This document shows, piece by piece, positions 1-8,855 of a DNA stretch of 64,000 nt (within the stretch, counting starts at the first letter, position 1; every line of letters starts with the position of its first letter). The stretch comes from Treponema sp. JC4. Its GTDB lineage: Bacteria > Spirochaetota > Spirochaetia > Treponematales > Treponemataceae. The notes beneath the pieces were generated by a model, which made no database searches, was not told the origin of the DNA, and was given only the letters and a program-made list of their open reading frames with translations. The position numbers and the translations under genes are program-made. The stretch lies in the NCBI RefSeq assembly GCF_000260795.1, contig NZ_AJGU01000004.1, forward strand, positions 90,977 to 154,976, written 5' to 3'.

Positions 1-48
1 ATCCGTATCATTTGTGATAATCCAAAACATAAGCAGAGACAGGGCTAA
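1..48 (+). CDS. rpmJ: Ribosomal protein L36 (bL36), C-terminal part
   Basis: Only the last 15 codons are in the window. They read IRIICDNPKHKQRQG and then TAA, which is the conserved end of the small zinc-ribbon protein L36 of the large ribosomal subunit; the C...H pair of the zinc site is visible. The next gene, rpsM, follows after a 10-nt gap that carries its ribosome binding site, as in the classical spc/alpha operon junction. The start lies upstream of the window. Confidence 0.9.
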   Translation: MRIICDNPKHKQRQG

Positions 49-58
49 GGAGTAACAG

Positions 59-427
59 ATGGCTCGAATCGCGGGTGTAGATATCCCTAACAAACATTTA
101 GGTACCGCATTGACTTACATTTACGGTATCGGCCGTTCAGCGGCAGCAAAAATTTGCGAAGAAGCTAAACTTGATCCAATGAAGATGGCTAATGACCTGA
201 CTCAGGAAGAGATTGGTAAAATTCGTGAAGTTATTGATAGAGACTATAAGGTAGAAGGTCGTCTTCGTTCTGAAATCGGTCTTAATTTGAAGCGTCTTAT
301 GGATATTGGATGCTATCGTGGTCTTCGTCATAAGAGAGGCTTGCCAGTACGTGGTCAGCGCACTAGAACTAACGCTCGTACTCGTAAGGGTAAGAAGAAG
401 ACTGTTGCTAATAAGAAGAAAGCATAG
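59..427 (+). CDS. rpsM: Ribosomal protein S13 (uS13)
   Basis: 122 aa, normal length for S13 of the 30S head, which contacts the P-site tRNA and bridges to the 50S subunit. The N-terminus [12 protein letters not shown] and the basic C-terminal signature [18 protein letters not shown] are diagnostic. The ATG is preceded by AAGGAG at a good distance. It is the first complete gene of the rpsM-rpsK-rpoA-rplQ cluster, 15 nt ahead of rpsK, so co-transcription and translational coupling are expected. Confidence 0.98.
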   Translation: MARIAGVDIPNKHLGTALTYIYGIGRSAAAKICEEAKLDPMKMANDLTQEEIGKIREVIDRDYKVEGRLRSEIGLNLKRLMDIGCYRGLRHKRGLPVRGQRTRTNARTRKGKKKTVANKKKA

Positions 428-442
428 GAACGAGGATAAATA

Positions 443-823
443 ATGGCTACCGTTAAAAAGCGAAAGGAAAAGAAGAGCGTATTCGAAGGAAATATTTATA
501 TCCAGGCTACGTTCAATAACACTATCGTAACTGTAACTGACTTGAAGGGAAATGCTCTTTCTTGGGCATCTTCAGGCGGACTTGGTTTCCGTGGAGCTAA
601 AAAATCAACTCCATTTGCCGCTCAGTCTGTTTGTGAAACTGCAGTACAGAAAGCAGCAAGTTATGGTTTGCGTGAAGTTCACGTATATGTAAAAGGTCCA
701 GGAATGGGTCGTGAAAACGCTATCCGTTGCCTTGGTGCCTTGGGATTAAAAGTAAAATCAATCTCGGATGTTACTCCAATTCCTCATAACGGATGTCGTC
801 CAAGAAAGACACGCCGTATGTAG
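443..823 (+). CDS. rpsK: Ribosomal protein S11 (uS11)
   Basis: 126 aa protein of the 30S platform. The motif [12 protein letters not shown] near residue 27 and the C-terminal [17 protein letters not shown] identify uS11. The N-terminus is lysine-rich, as usual for the family. The start is supported by a GAGGAT sequence just upstream. About 70 nt separate it from rpoA; that gap contains an AT-rich imperfect inverted repeat (TTTGCAAT ... ATTGCAAA, 829-859) with no T-run after it, so read-through into rpoA is likely. Confidence 0.98.
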   Translation: MATVKKRKEKKSVFEGNIYIQATFNNTIVTVTDLKGNALSWASSGGLGFRGAKKSTPFAAQSVCETAVQKAASYGLREVHVYVKGPGMGRENAIRCLGALGLKVKSISDVTPIPHNGCRPRKTRRM

Positions 824-893
824 GTTTATTTGCAATTTTTCTTATGAAAGATTGCAAATATTGAGTAATTATTCACTTAGGTAAGGAGTTCGG

Positions 894-1949
894 ATGGCTC
901 GCAAAAATTTGCTTAAAGGTTTTAAAAAGCCTAAAGGCATTTCATTTGAACACATCAGTACAAATCCAAATTACGGTAAGTTTACCGCATATCCTTTTGA
1001 GACAGGGTTTGGTACAACAGTAGGTAATACACTTCGCCGTGTATTGCTTTCGTCAATTCAGGGTTATGCTATTACTTCTATTCGTATTACAACTTATGAT
1101 GAGAATGGAATTTCTCACGTAATTTCAAGCGAATTCGAAGCAATTCCACACGTTTCTGAGGATACTCTCGAAATTATCAATACCTTGAAAATGATTCGTC
1201 TTCGTTTGCCAAATGATGTTGAACAAGACACAATCAACTACGAATTCAAAGGACCTGGCGTTGTAAAGAGTGAAGATTTTGCAAAAGAAGGTCAGCTTGA
1301 AATCATGACTGAAGGCACAACTGTTTTCACAATGATGGAAGGCGCTCACTTGGATCTTGAAATTCAGGTTGATTTGGGAAGAGGATATGTTCCTGCCGAG
1401 ACAAATGAACATTACATCGAAATTGTTGGTACAATCCCGATGGATGCAATTTTTACTCCAGTTCCAAAAGTAAAGTATTCTATTGAACCATGCCGCGTTG
1501 GTCAGCGCAATGACTACGATAAACTGGTTCTTGAAATCTGGACAGATGGAACTATCAATCCTGAGGACGCTTTGGCTGAAGCTGCAAAGATTGCTAAAGA
1601 TCACTTTGCAATTTTCGTAAACTTCAATGATAAAGATGTAATCGGATCTGATGAGGGTGACGAAGGTGATGAAAGCATTCAGAAACTTTTGAACACTCCG
1701 GTTGAGGAACTTGAACTTTCCGTACGTTCATCAAATTGTTTGAGAAAAGAAAATATCCGTACAATTGGTGAATTGACTCGTAAGACAGAAGATGACATTG
1801 CCAAGACTAGAAACTTTGGTAAAAAATCACTCCAGGAAATTATTGAAAAACTCCAGGAATGGAATTTGACTCTTGGAATGACAGATTACAGTCATCTTAA
1901 GAATGCTGCTAATGTAAAGAAGCAGAAGGAAGAAAACGATGAATCATAG
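894..1949 (+). CDS. rpoA: DNA-directed RNA polymerase subunit alpha
   Basis: 351 aa. The N-terminal assembly domain (about residues 20-235) contains the dimerisation stretch [17 protein letters not shown] short acidic linker ([11 protein letters not shown]) leads to the C-terminal domain (about 262-330) with the helix-hairpin-helix part [14 protein letters not shown] that binds UP elements and activators. AAGGAG precedes the ATG. The stop codon overlaps the rplQ start by 11 nt, so the two genes are translationally coupled. Confidence 0.98.
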   Translation: MARKNLLKGFKKPKGISFEHISTNPNYGKFTAYPFETGFGTTVGNTLRRVLLSSIQGYAITSIRITTYDENGISHVISSEFEAIPHVSEDTLEIINTLKMIRLRLPNDVEQDTINYEFKGPGVVKSEDFAKEGQLEIMTEGTTVFTMMEGAHLDLEIQVDLGRGYVPAETNEHYIEIVGTIPMDAIFTPVPKVKYSIEPCRVGQRNDYDKLVLEIWTDGTINPEDALAEAAKIAKDHFAIFVNFNDKDVIGSDEGDEGDESIQKLLNTPVEELELSVRSSNCLRKENIRTIGELTRKTEDDIAKTRNFGKKSLQEIIEKLQEWNLTLGMTDYSHLKNAANVKKQKEENDES

Positions 1950-2475
1950 AAATGGTTTTAATCCGCTTTCACGAACAACAGCACACCGCCGTGCTATGTC
2001 AAGAAATATGGTAACTTCTCTCTTCAGATATGAGAGAATTACTACAACTAAATCTAAGGCTCTTGAAGTAAGAAAGTCAGCTGAAAAGCTCATCACAAGA
2101 GCAAAAGTAGATTCAGTTCATAATCGTCGTGAAGTAGCAAAGTTCATTCAGGATGAAAAAATCTTGAATAAACTTTTTACAGAAATTGGTCCACGCATGA
2201 AAGAGCGCAACGGTGGTTATACACGTGTTCTTAAACTCGGTTTCCGCCAGGGTGACGCTGCTGATGTTGTAATTCTTGAATTAGTTGACTACAAGCTCGA
2301 TACAGAAGCTAAAGAAACTAAAGAAGAGAAGAAAGCTAAAAAAGCTGCTGATTCAGATGCTTCTAAAGCTAAAAAATCAGCTAAGGCAAAATCTGAAGCT
2401 GACGGTGAAGCAAAGGCAAAAAAAGCTCCTGCTAAAAAAGCTGCAGCTAAAAAAGAAGAGCCAAAAGCTGAGTAA
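1939..2475 (+). CDS. rplQ: Ribosomal protein L17 (bL17) with long Lys/Ala-rich tail
   Basis: 178 aa, clearly longer than the usual 115-130 aa of L17. Residues 1-118 are a normal bL17 domain ([19 protein letters not shown] at the start, conserved [11 protein letters not shown]). From about residue 120 the protein becomes a low-complexity tail of Lys, Ala and Glu with repeated KKA and AKK blocks, like a histone H1-type tail. The start overlaps the end of rpoA. The tail could bind rRNA or be processed; its role is unknown. Confidence 0.96.
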   Translation: MNHRNGFNPLSRTTAHRRAMSRNMVTSLFRYERITTTKSKALEVRKSAEKLITRAKVDSVHNRREVAKFIQDEKILNKLFTEIGPRMKERNGGYTRVLKLGFRQGDAADVVILELVDYKLDTEAKETKEEKKAKKAADSDASKAKKSAKAKSEADGEAKAKKAPAKKAAAKKEEPKAE

Positions 2476-2504
2476 GCTGAAGCTCATTAATTTAGGAGTT
2501 AGAT

Positions 2505-2741
2505 ATGTCAAAGAACCACCGCGGAGCAGGTATTCGAACATTGCCAGCTAAAGGAAGAGGAACTTGTGCTATCTGTGGAAAAACAGATATTAAAGTTCTT
2601 TACGAAAAAGACATTGATGGCAAGACAGTGAAAATCTGTAAATTCTGTAACGCTAATTTGAAGAATAAGGCTAAAGTAGAAGCTCGCAAAGCTAAACCAG
2701 CTGAAGAGTCTGCAGAAGCACCTGCTGAATCGGCAGAGTAA
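2505..2741 (+). CDS. Small zinc-ribbon protein of unknown function
   Basis: 78 aa. Two Cys pairs, CAIC at about residue 23 and CKFC at about residue 47, are spaced as in a four-cysteine zinc ribbon. The N-terminal 20 residues are basic (SKNHRGAGIRTLPAKGRG) and the last 20 are acidic (AEESAEAPAESAE). It starts 29 nt after rplQ with a GGAG site (2494-2497) and lies just before the operon terminator. The position and fold suggest a ribosome- or RNA polymerase-associated protein, but I do not recognise a named family. Confidence 0.8.
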   Translation: MSKNHRGAGIRTLPAKGRGTCAICGKTDIKVLYEKDIDGKTVKICKFCNANLKNKAKVEARKAKPAEESAEAPAESAE

Positions 2742-2760
2742 TTATTCTTAGCTTACGCAA

Positions 2761-2793
2761 ATCCGTCCTTTATGATGGGGACGGATTTTTTTT
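2761..2793 (+). terminator. Intrinsic terminator of the rpoA-rplQ operon
   Basis: Perfect 8-bp stem ATCCGTCC / GGACGGAT (2761-2768, 2779-2786) with a 10-nt loop, followed by a run of T. It lies 20 nt after the zinc-ribbon gene. Confidence 0.92.
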
Positions 2794-2906
2794 ATTTTAA
2801 ATATAAATAGTAAATCAGAAAAAACAGAGTACAAAATACTCGCAAAAGCACCGTTTTAAAGGTATAATATATATAAGTTTTTATTTTAAAAGTCAGGGGT
2901 ACGGTT

Positions 2907-4097
2907 TTGTTACATTTACAGGTTAACAGATTCCAGGCAGGGGCATACATAATTGTTGAAGGAAAAGAAAATTCTGATCATTTTTATATTATTCAGAGTG
3001 GTACTGTATGCTGTCAGAAGGGTGCAAATGGTGTAAAAACTCGTCTGGGAGCAGGAGACTTTTTGGGTGTTGTTTCCTGTTTTGCAAATCGTCCTCAGAT
3101 TGAAACAATAATTGCAGAAACTGATGTAATTGCTATTTCTGTTCAGCGAAGTCAATATTCAGATCTGATTGTAAACAACACTCCGGTTGCTCTGAAAATT
3201 ATTAAAACTTTTGCTGCACGAATGCGCCAGATGAATGAGCAGCTTACAAAAAAAACCTTAAATAAAGTTGAAAATGATGATAATGAGCATATTTATCATA
3301 TTGCGCAGTATTATGAAAAAATGCTCAAATATGATGTGGCTGTGTTCGGCTATTATCAGTATCTGAAAACCCGTCCTACAGGGCCTAATTTAATTCCGGC
3401 TCAGAATAAATTTAAGCTTTTGAAGCCTAAATCTCATGCTGTATATTTTGAACCGACATCAGATATGACAAGAAATTATCCTGCAGATACTATGATTTTC
3501 TCTGAGTCTGCTCCTGGTGCTGAAATGTTTATTATTCAGGGTGGTCAGGTTTCTATCACTAAAATTGTAAACGGTAATGAAGTTGTACTTGCAGTTCTTG
3601 ATAAAGGGGATATGTTTGGTGAGATGGCACTTTTGGAAAACAAACCTCGTTCTGCAAGTGCTATTGCAAAAACTGACTGTACTCTTATGGTTGTAAACCG
3701 TCATAACTTTAATACAATGGTAAGCACTCAGCCTCAGTTGATTTCACGCCTTACAACAACTCTTGGTGAACGTCTCTGGTCTATGTACCGTCAGCTTGAT
3801 AATGCAAATATACAGAATCCGCTTGAAAAAATGATAGATATTTTAAGTCTTCAGCTTGAAAAACAGAGAACCGATTTTAATACTCTTGGTTCAAAACAGA
3901 AACAGACAGATTTTACTGTAAAAGAACTTGCAACAATGTGCGGAATGGATGAAAGAAAAACATCTGTCGGTATTTCAGAATTCTTAAATGACAAGCGCTT
4001 TAAAATTATTGAAGGAAAAATCTTTATCAAGGATATCACCGAAGTTTACAAGGCTTCGCTCTATGCAAGAAAGCATTTGAAGACTTTTGGAGTCTGA
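2907..4097 (+). CDS. Tandem cyclic-nucleotide-binding protein (Crp/Fnr-like)
   Basis: 396 aa from a TTG start; CAGGGGT lies upstream and a TATAAT at 2863-2868. Two cNMP-binding beta-roll domains are visible at about residues 5-105 and 185-300. The second carries a canonical phosphate-binding cassette (GEMALLENKPRSASA). The first lacks the Arg and the FGE pattern (GVVSCFANRPQIET) and is probably non-binding. The C-terminal 70 residues (FTVKELATMCGMDERK ...) look like the degenerate winged helix of Crp proteins. It probably senses a nucleotide and acts with the PilZ and TPR genes downstream. Confidence 0.8.
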   Translation: MLHLQVNRFQAGAYIIVEGKENSDHFYIIQSGTVCCQKGANGVKTRLGAGDFLGVVSCFANRPQIETIIAETDVIAISVQRSQYSDLIVNNTPVALKIIKTFAARMRQMNEQLTKKTLNKVENDDNEHIYHIAQYYEKMLKYDVAVFGYYQYLKTRPTGPNLIPAQNKFKLLKPKSHAVYFEPTSDMTRNYPADTMIFSESAPGAEMFIIQGGQVSITKIVNGNEVVLAVLDKGDMFGEMALLENKPRSASAIAKTDCTLMVVNRHNFNTMVSTQPQLISRLTTTLGERLWSMYRQLDNANIQNPLEKMIDILSLQLEKQRTDFNTLGSKQKQTDFTVKELATMCGMDERKTSVGISEFLNDKRFKIIEGKIFIKDITEVYKASLYARKHLKTFGV

Positions 4098-4166
4098 TTT
4101 TAGAGCGTAAGTTTTTATATAAAATTCTTGCCTGATTTGTAAGCATGGGTTAAAATTAAGTGATAT

Positions 4167-5465
4167 ATGGGCATTGAGAATACTACCAAGATTTCTAGAT
4201 ATTATGATTATTTTCGCGATAAAGAAGTTGTTTTCACAAAAGCTAATCTGAACTTTTTGCGAATGGATCCGCGCCAGATTTATCTTAAGTGTAATGGCGG
4301 TCAATGGCCTTGTATTATCAATTCTACATCTTTACAGATGGCAAAGGTAATAGTTGGAACTTCAAGCGGAGCCTATGTTGAAATCAATAAGAAAAAAGAA
4401 ACTCCTGTCAGCCTTCGTTTTTGTTTTATAGATGAGGACGGGGCACCAATATTTTTCTTTGTTAACTGTACTGTAGCGGAAGTAAAGCCTTATCAGGGTT
4501 CGAATGAACTTGCGATTGTAAATTTAAGCTTTACTCAGCGTCCGCCTGATGATTTGATTGCCCGTGTAGGTGAATTTGTTGAAGTTAACGAAAACTTTAA
4601 TATCCGTAAGGAAGAGCGCATTGCAATTAATAAGAATTCAATGCGTGAATTGGGAATTTTAAAAGAAGAATCGGTAATTTTTATTGCCAATGTTCCTAGA
4701 CGCTGTATCTTAAAAGACGTTTCTTTTGGCGGTGCAAGGGTTATGCTTCTTGGTATTCCGAAATTCCTTCAGGATAAACTTGTTCAGCTCAGGCTGCTTT
4801 TCTCTGATACTAACGAGCAGGTTGCTCTTAACGGCTCTATTGTAAATGCTGTCTTTATGGAAGGACGCAAGGATATTTCAATTGTAAACATTCAGTTTAA
4901 TGCAAATGAAATTCCTATGAGCTATAAATTCCATATAAACCGATATATTACTTCTTACCAGAAGAAGATCATCGAAAATCAGATGAAAAATGCTGAGGCT
5001 GCTGCTAAAGCTGCTGAGGAAGAGGCTAAGAAGGCAGAAGAAGCTAAGGCTGCACGCGAAAAGAAAATTGCCGAAAATATGGCGGCTGAAAAAGAGGAAG
5101 AAAAGAACGCGATTCTTGCTAAGGTCGCTGCTGCCAAGGCAGCACAAAATCCTCAGGGTGAAGAGCAGGCTGAAGCTGCTGCAGAGGGTGAAAAACCGGC
5201 TGAACCTCAGACACAGGGCGCAGAAGGGGAAAGTCCGGCTGCAAGTGAAGCAAGTGCAGGTGAAAGTCCAGCGGCAGAAGTTCCTAAAGAAGAAAAAGCT
5301 GAAGGTTCTGAGCCAAAGGCATCTGAAGGTTCCGATGAAATTATCGATACTGAAGGTCACGAGTTTATAAAGAGCGCAGCAGAAGAAAAGGCTGAAAGTT
5401 TTAAGAATAAGCTTGATGATCAGCTTGAATCTGCAATTGAAAATGCGACAGATATTTCGAAATAA
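4167..5465 (+). CDS. PilZ-domain protein with Glu/Ala-rich coiled coil
   Basis: 432 aa. Residues 1-140 resemble the YcgR-type N-terminal barrel. The PilZ core has both cyclic-di-GMP motifs: RKEER (RxxxR, about residue 149) and DVSFGGAR (D/N-x-S-x-x-G, about residue 188). From about residue 270 the sequence is a highly charged Glu/Ala/Lys coiled coil and low-complexity tail of about 150 residues. It follows the cNMP gene by 69 nt with no terminator and shows no clear Shine-Dalgarno site. It is a likely c-di-GMP receptor; the tail suggests binding to a large partner. Confidence 0.82.
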   Translation: MGIENTTKISRYYDYFRDKEVVFTKANLNFLRMDPRQIYLKCNGGQWPCIINSTSLQMAKVIVGTSSGAYVEINKKKETPVSLRFCFIDEDGAPIFFFVNCTVAEVKPYQGSNELAIVNLSFTQRPPDDLIARVGEFVEVNENFNIRKEERIAINKNSMRELGILKEESVIFIANVPRRCILKDVSFGGARVMLLGIPKFLQDKLVQLRLLFSDTNEQVALNGSIVNAVFMEGRKDISIVNIQFNANEIPMSYKFHINRYITSYQKKIIENQMKNAEAAAKAAEEEAKKAEEAKAAREKKIAENMAAEKEEEKNAILAKVAAAKAAQNPQGEEQAEAAAEGEKPAEPQTQGAEGESPAASEASAGESPAAEVPKEEKAEGSEPKASEGSDEIIDTEGHEFIKSAAEEKAESFKNKLDDQLESAIENATDISK

Positions 5466-5528
5466 ATTTGACCTTTCTTTGTAAAATAAGTATTTTTATT
5501 AGACAAATCTATCTAGTAAGGAAAATTT

Positions 5529-6677
5529 ATGAATCCCTCTAATCCTTTGGAATCTGTATTTTATATAAGTATTCCAGAAAATTTTGTTGCTTCTGATGAA
5601 GCTTTTAAAATTGACACAAAAATTCAGCTTCCTGTTCAGAAAAAGCCTGATGAGGCTCCGGGAAGTTTTAATCCTTCAGAAATTACAACAGAGCAAATAC
5701 TTGCCGGTATTCTTACACTTCTTGCATATGACAAAAAGAATGAACACCTGGATTACTATCGAAGTATCATTAAAAAGGTAAAGCCAAACATTAAAAAAGA
5801 ACTTTGTGAGGCAGCTATCCTTAAAACAAAGAATGAAGATTTTGATCTTGCTGAAGAAATCTTCCTGGCACTGAATGGTCTTGATCCTGAAGATCCTGCT
5901 ATTATTCTTAATCTTGCCCTCTTTCTTGATCAGCGTGCTGACTCATACCGTAATTCGGGATTAAATGATGATGCCGATGCTTATGATAACGATGCCGGTG
6001 AATATTACGCAAATGCAATGAATGCCGAACCTCCTCTTCCGGATGCTTTCTTTAATGCAGGCTTTTATTACATGAAGCAGCATAAATACCGCGAAGCTAA
6101 GGATGCCTTTGAAACTTACCTTGCCCTTACCTGTGATATAAAAGATGAAGACCTTGGCGAAAACGGAATCTACAAAAAAGAGCGTGCTCAGGAAATCCTT
6201 GATAATATTAAAAATCAGAATATGGATGATGAAGCTTTCCGTGCTGCCTATGATTTTATTTCCAAGGGACAGGAAGAAAAAGGTCTTGAAGAAATAAGAC
6301 GCTTCTTACAGAATAATCCTAAGGTATGGAATGCCTGGTTTATGCTGGGCTGGGGTCTTCGCCGTCTTGAACGTTACAGCGATGCTAGAATGGCTTTCCT
6401 GGAAGCATTGAAATGTGGTGGAGATTCAAATTCTGATACTTATAACGAGCTTTCTCTCTGTTATGTTCAGGAAAAAGATTTTGATGCTGCAAAGGATGCT
6501 CTTTTTAAGGCAATGGCTATTGAACCTGAAAGTACAAAGATTATTTCTAATTTAGGTTATCTTGCTCTGGCTCAGGGTAATAAGGAAGAAGCCCGCAAGT
6601 ATTTTTCAACTGTACTTGAATATGATTCAAATGACAGAATTGCGGCTGCTGAACTTTTGAAACTTGAGCAGGAATGA
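5529..6677 (+). CDS. TPR-repeat protein
   Basis: 382 aa, cytoplasmic (no signal peptide). Helical repeats with TPR spacing run through most of the protein: about residues 95-130 (NEDFDLAEEIFLALNGLDP), 175-215 and several between 245 and 380 (NPKVWNAWFMLGWGLRRL; AIEPESTKIISNLGYLALA). The ATG has AAGGAAAA upstream. It is the third gene of the cNMP/PilZ/TPR group and is probably an adaptor for protein-protein contacts. No enzyme motif is seen. Confidence 0.78.
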   Translation: MNPSNPLESVFYISIPENFVASDEAFKIDTKIQLPVQKKPDEAPGSFNPSEITTEQILAGILTLLAYDKKNEHLDYYRSIIKKVKPNIKKELCEAAILKTKNEDFDLAEEIFLALNGLDPEDPAIILNLALFLDQRADSYRNSGLNDDADAYDNDAGEYYANAMNAEPPLPDAFFNAGFYYMKQHKYREAKDAFETYLALTCDIKDEDLGENGIYKKERAQEILDNIKNQNMDDEAFRAAYDFISKGQEEKGLEEIRRFLQNNPKVWNAWFMLGWGLRRLERYSDARMAFLEALKCGGDSNSDTYNELSLCYVQEKDFDAAKDALFKAMAIEPESTKIISNLGYLALAQGNKEEARKYFSTVLEYDSNDRIAAAELLKLEQE

Positions 6678-6685
6678 AGATAAGT

Positions 6686-7141
6686 TTAGAAATCTAAAGA
6701 GATTGTATCGCCGGTCTTGATATTGTTTTTAGCAAACCAGCCCTGCGGTACTTCCAGTGCATAGCGGCATGAAACTGTACTTGAGATGGAAGAAAGGCTG
6801 AAGGGTTTCATGTCGTAAAGGTTGCGGATTTTTCCGCGGGAATCAATAAAAGCAATTGAAAGCGGATGAGGGGTGTTCTTCATCCAAAAGGATAAAATCT
6901 GTTCCTGCTCAAATATAAAAAGCATTCCTGTTCCATCGGGAATGTTTTTTCTGTTCATAAAGCCGTAGTTGCGTTCTTCGGGTTTTACGGCAAGTTCACA
7001 GTTACAGTTTATGCTTGTGCCGTCCTGAAGGTTTATCTTTATATCAGCTTTTTTTAAGGATTTTGAAAAGGCTGGAAGACTGATGGTGCAGAAAAAAAAT
7101 AAAGCGGCTGCTGTTTTATAAAGAAAACTTTTTTTAATCAT
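6686..7141 (-). CDS. DUF192 secreted protein
   Basis: 151 aa with an N-terminal signal peptide (about residues 1-25, cleavage near FSKS). The rest matches the DUF192 family: ERNYGFMNRKNIPDGTGMLF, then FWMKNTPHPLSIAFID. DUF192 is a small periplasmic or extracellular domain without a settled function. Its ATG overlaps the stop of the upstream gene (ATGA), so both belong to one minus-strand transcript. It ends 8 nt from the convergent TPR gene. Confidence 0.85.
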   Translation of the reverse strand: MIKKSFLYKTAAALFFFCTISLPAFSKSLKKADIKINLQDGTSINCNCELAVKPEERNYGFMNRKNIPDGTGMLFIFEQEQILSFWMKNTPHPLSIAFIDSRGKIRNLYDMKPFSLSSISSTVSCRYALEVPQGWFAKNNIKTGDTISLDF

Positions 7142-7677
7142 AATTTATCCAGAAACATCTGCTGTGAAATTTCTCTTCCAGAAGGCAGAATATTAGAGTT
7201 TGTCTGAAGGCTTTTAAAAACTTCATTGTCAATATATTTAAGAGTAAGAGGTTTTTCAAGAGTCATTGTAACGGCATCAGATTTCCAGGTTGCCATCTGT
7301 GGATTAATGTTATCCGGTTCGCCGTATTTTTCTTTTAAAGTAGTAAAAACGCTGTAATAATCCATGCGTTCCCGGTTCATATTGATTGTAATTATATAAA
7401 GTGAATCTTTTGAAAACTGAAACCAGCAGCGGGTAAGAAAATTGGAGCCAAGGCCTCGTTCTGCGTCTGTTTCTATTAAAACTCTGTTTTCGCCGGGAAG
7501 AAGAGAAACATCGCGGTCTCCGTGATAGCCAAAATCTGTATCTTTCATAAGGGCATCTTTTGTTTCATCAAGGGTCATGCCAAGATGAATATCCTTAAAG
7601 CCGTCCGGAACTTTATTCTGAGCAAAAAGAGGAATAATAAGAATAAGAAGGGCAAGAAATCCTATAGATTTTTTCAT
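7138..7677 (-). CDS. Secreted protein of unknown function
   Basis: 179 aa. A signal peptide (MKKSIGFLALLILIIPLFAQ) is clear. The mature part begins KVPDGFKDIHLGMTLDETKDAL, a pattern seen in small secreted proteins in which a short motif is followed by a beta-rich domain (FQFSKDSLYIITINMN). No catalytic motif is visible. It is coupled to the DUF192 gene by an ATGA overlap and follows murB on the same strand. Confidence 0.6.
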   Translation of the reverse strand: MKKSIGFLALLILIIPLFAQNKVPDGFKDIHLGMTLDETKDALMKDTDFGYHGDRDVSLLPGENRVLIETDAERGLGSNFLTRCWFQFSKDSLYIITINMNRERMDYYSVFTTLKEKYGEPDNINPQMATWKSDAVTMTLEKPLTLKYIDNEVFKSLQTNSNILPSGREISQQMFLDKL

Positions 7678-7708
7678 ATTCTGATTATCGGAGGATAAAA
7701 AATATTTT

Positions 7709-8692
7709 TTACAGGAAAATAATTTCTGTTTCCAGCTGGAAGCCGAACTTTTCCTTTACTTTTTCCTGAGCGAGCTCTACAAGAGCCTTTACGTCGGCAG
7801 CACGAGCATTTTCAACATTGATGATAAAGTTTCCGTGGAAAGGGGCAATTTGGGCGCCGCCAATCTGACTGCCTTTTAAGCCGCATTCGTCTATAAGTTT
7901 TCCGCTAGGGGCACCAAAGTCGTGGTTGTTTTTAAAAACTGACCCTGCGCTTGGATATTTGAAGTGTCCTTTTTCCAGACGTTCAAGAGTATATCTGCGG
8001 CTTCTTTTTGCAATTTGCATTTTGGCATCACCATGAAGACGCTTTAAGAGGAAGGTTACTGTTGTTACAAAACGCTTGTTGTTCTGGAAGGGTGATTTTT
8101 TATAATCCCAGTCCTGCAAGTTTATGCGGTCATGATGAAGGGGAATGTCCGGGTCAGAATAATCCATCCAGGTGTAATAAAAAATCAGGTCGGAAATGGA
8201 TTTTTCAAAGCAGCGGGCATTCATAAAAGCGGCCCCGCCTACGGTTCCAGGAAGACCTGCAAATTCTTCTGCTCCGCTTAAATCATTTTTAATACAAAAA
8301 TCTACAAGCTGGGCCATTGGAGTTCCGGAAAAACAGGTAACTAGAACATCGTCTTTCTGGAAGTCGTATGGTTCAAAATCTTCCGGCAGGTCGCCTTTTG
8401 GGAAAATCATTGCGTCACTGAAGTTGCGGGAAGAAAGAATTACGCCTTTAAAATCCTCATCCGGGAAAACAAGGTTTGAAGCGCCGCCTACAATAAAAAA
8501 TGGAAGCTTTTGTGCAAGAATGCGGCGCAGGGTAAGCTGGAAGGAATAATAATCGGTTGGGGCAACAAAAACGCGGGCATTGGCTCCAATCTTAAAAGTG
8601 GATTTTTGAGCCAGAGGTTCGTTTTCTGTGATTGTGCCCTTAAAGTTATCGTGATTTTTTATGTATTCAACAAAGCTTGAAAAGTCTTCCAT
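7709..8692 (-). CDS. murB: UDP-N-acetylenolpyruvoylglucosamine reductase
   Basis: 327 aa, cytoplasmic FAD enzyme of peptidoglycan precursor synthesis: it reduces UDP-GlcNAc-enolpyruvate to UDP-MurNAc with NADPH. Visible are the FAD-binding segment FFIVGGASNLVFPDEDFKG (about residues 61-79), GLPGTVGGAAFMNARCF (about 148-164) and the catalytic-serine region SAGSVFKN (about 252). The C-terminal HGNFIINVENARAADV is typical. It is the first gene of the minus-strand group and faces cysS across a divergent promoter region containing an inverted repeat. Confidence 0.95.
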   Translation of the reverse strand: MEDFSSFVEYIKNHDNFKGTITENEPLAQKSTFKIGANARVFVAPTDYYSFQLTLRRILAQKLPFFIVGGASNLVFPDEDFKGVILSSRNFSDAMIFPKGDLPEDFEPYDFQKDDVLVTCFSGTPMAQLVDFCIKNDLSGAEEFAGLPGTVGGAAFMNARCFEKSISDLIFYYTWMDYSDPDIPLHHDRINLQDWDYKKSPFQNNKRFVTTVTFLLKRLHGDAKMQIAKRSRRYTLERLEKGHFKYPSAGSVFKNNHDFGAPSGKLIDECGLKGSQIGGAQIAPFHGNFIINVENARAADVKALVELAQEKVKEKFGFQLETEIIFL

Positions 8693-8721
8693 ATTTTAAT
8701 TTTAATGAAAAAACTGATTCA

Positions 8722-8811
8722 GGGCAAACGCATAAAAGATTTATCTAAAAAAATGGCTCCCACTTTGCTCCCTCGCGCCAGTTTTCTTTAAATAATGCAA
8801 TGCGTTTGCCC
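8722..8811 (-). repeat. Reduced copy of structured element family A inside an inverted repeat
   Basis: A perfect 12-nt inverted repeat (GGGCAAACGCAT 8722-8733; ATGCGTTTGCCC 8800-8811) encloses, on the minus strand, the two end motifs of family A (GGCGCGAGGGAG and GGGAGCC, 8755-8779). Only six bases separate them, in place of the roughly 130-nt body present in full copies. It sits between the divergent murB and cysS genes, and its right arm overlaps the likely -35 box of cysS. Confidence 0.7.
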
Positions 8812-8834
8812 AGAGCTTGGATTTTAGGTATAAT
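8806..8834 (+). promoter_or_regulatory. Sigma-70 promoter of cysS
   Basis: TTGCCC (8806-8811), 17-nt spacer, TATAAT (8829-8834); the ATG follows 21 nt later with a GAGG site. The -35 box is the outer end of the inverted repeat arm, so the hairpin could influence expression. Confidence 0.7.
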
Positions 8835-8855
8835 AGAGTAATTTAGAGGTAAAAA

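Noticed and set aside
2285..2551. Lys/Leu-rich open frame overlapping the end of rplQ
   Set aside because: Shadow frame of the L17 tail; the low complexity is a by-product of the repeats.
4990..5370. Leu/Arg-rich open frame inside the PilZ gene
   Set aside because: Shadow of the Glu/Ala/Lys coiled-coil coding sequence in another frame.
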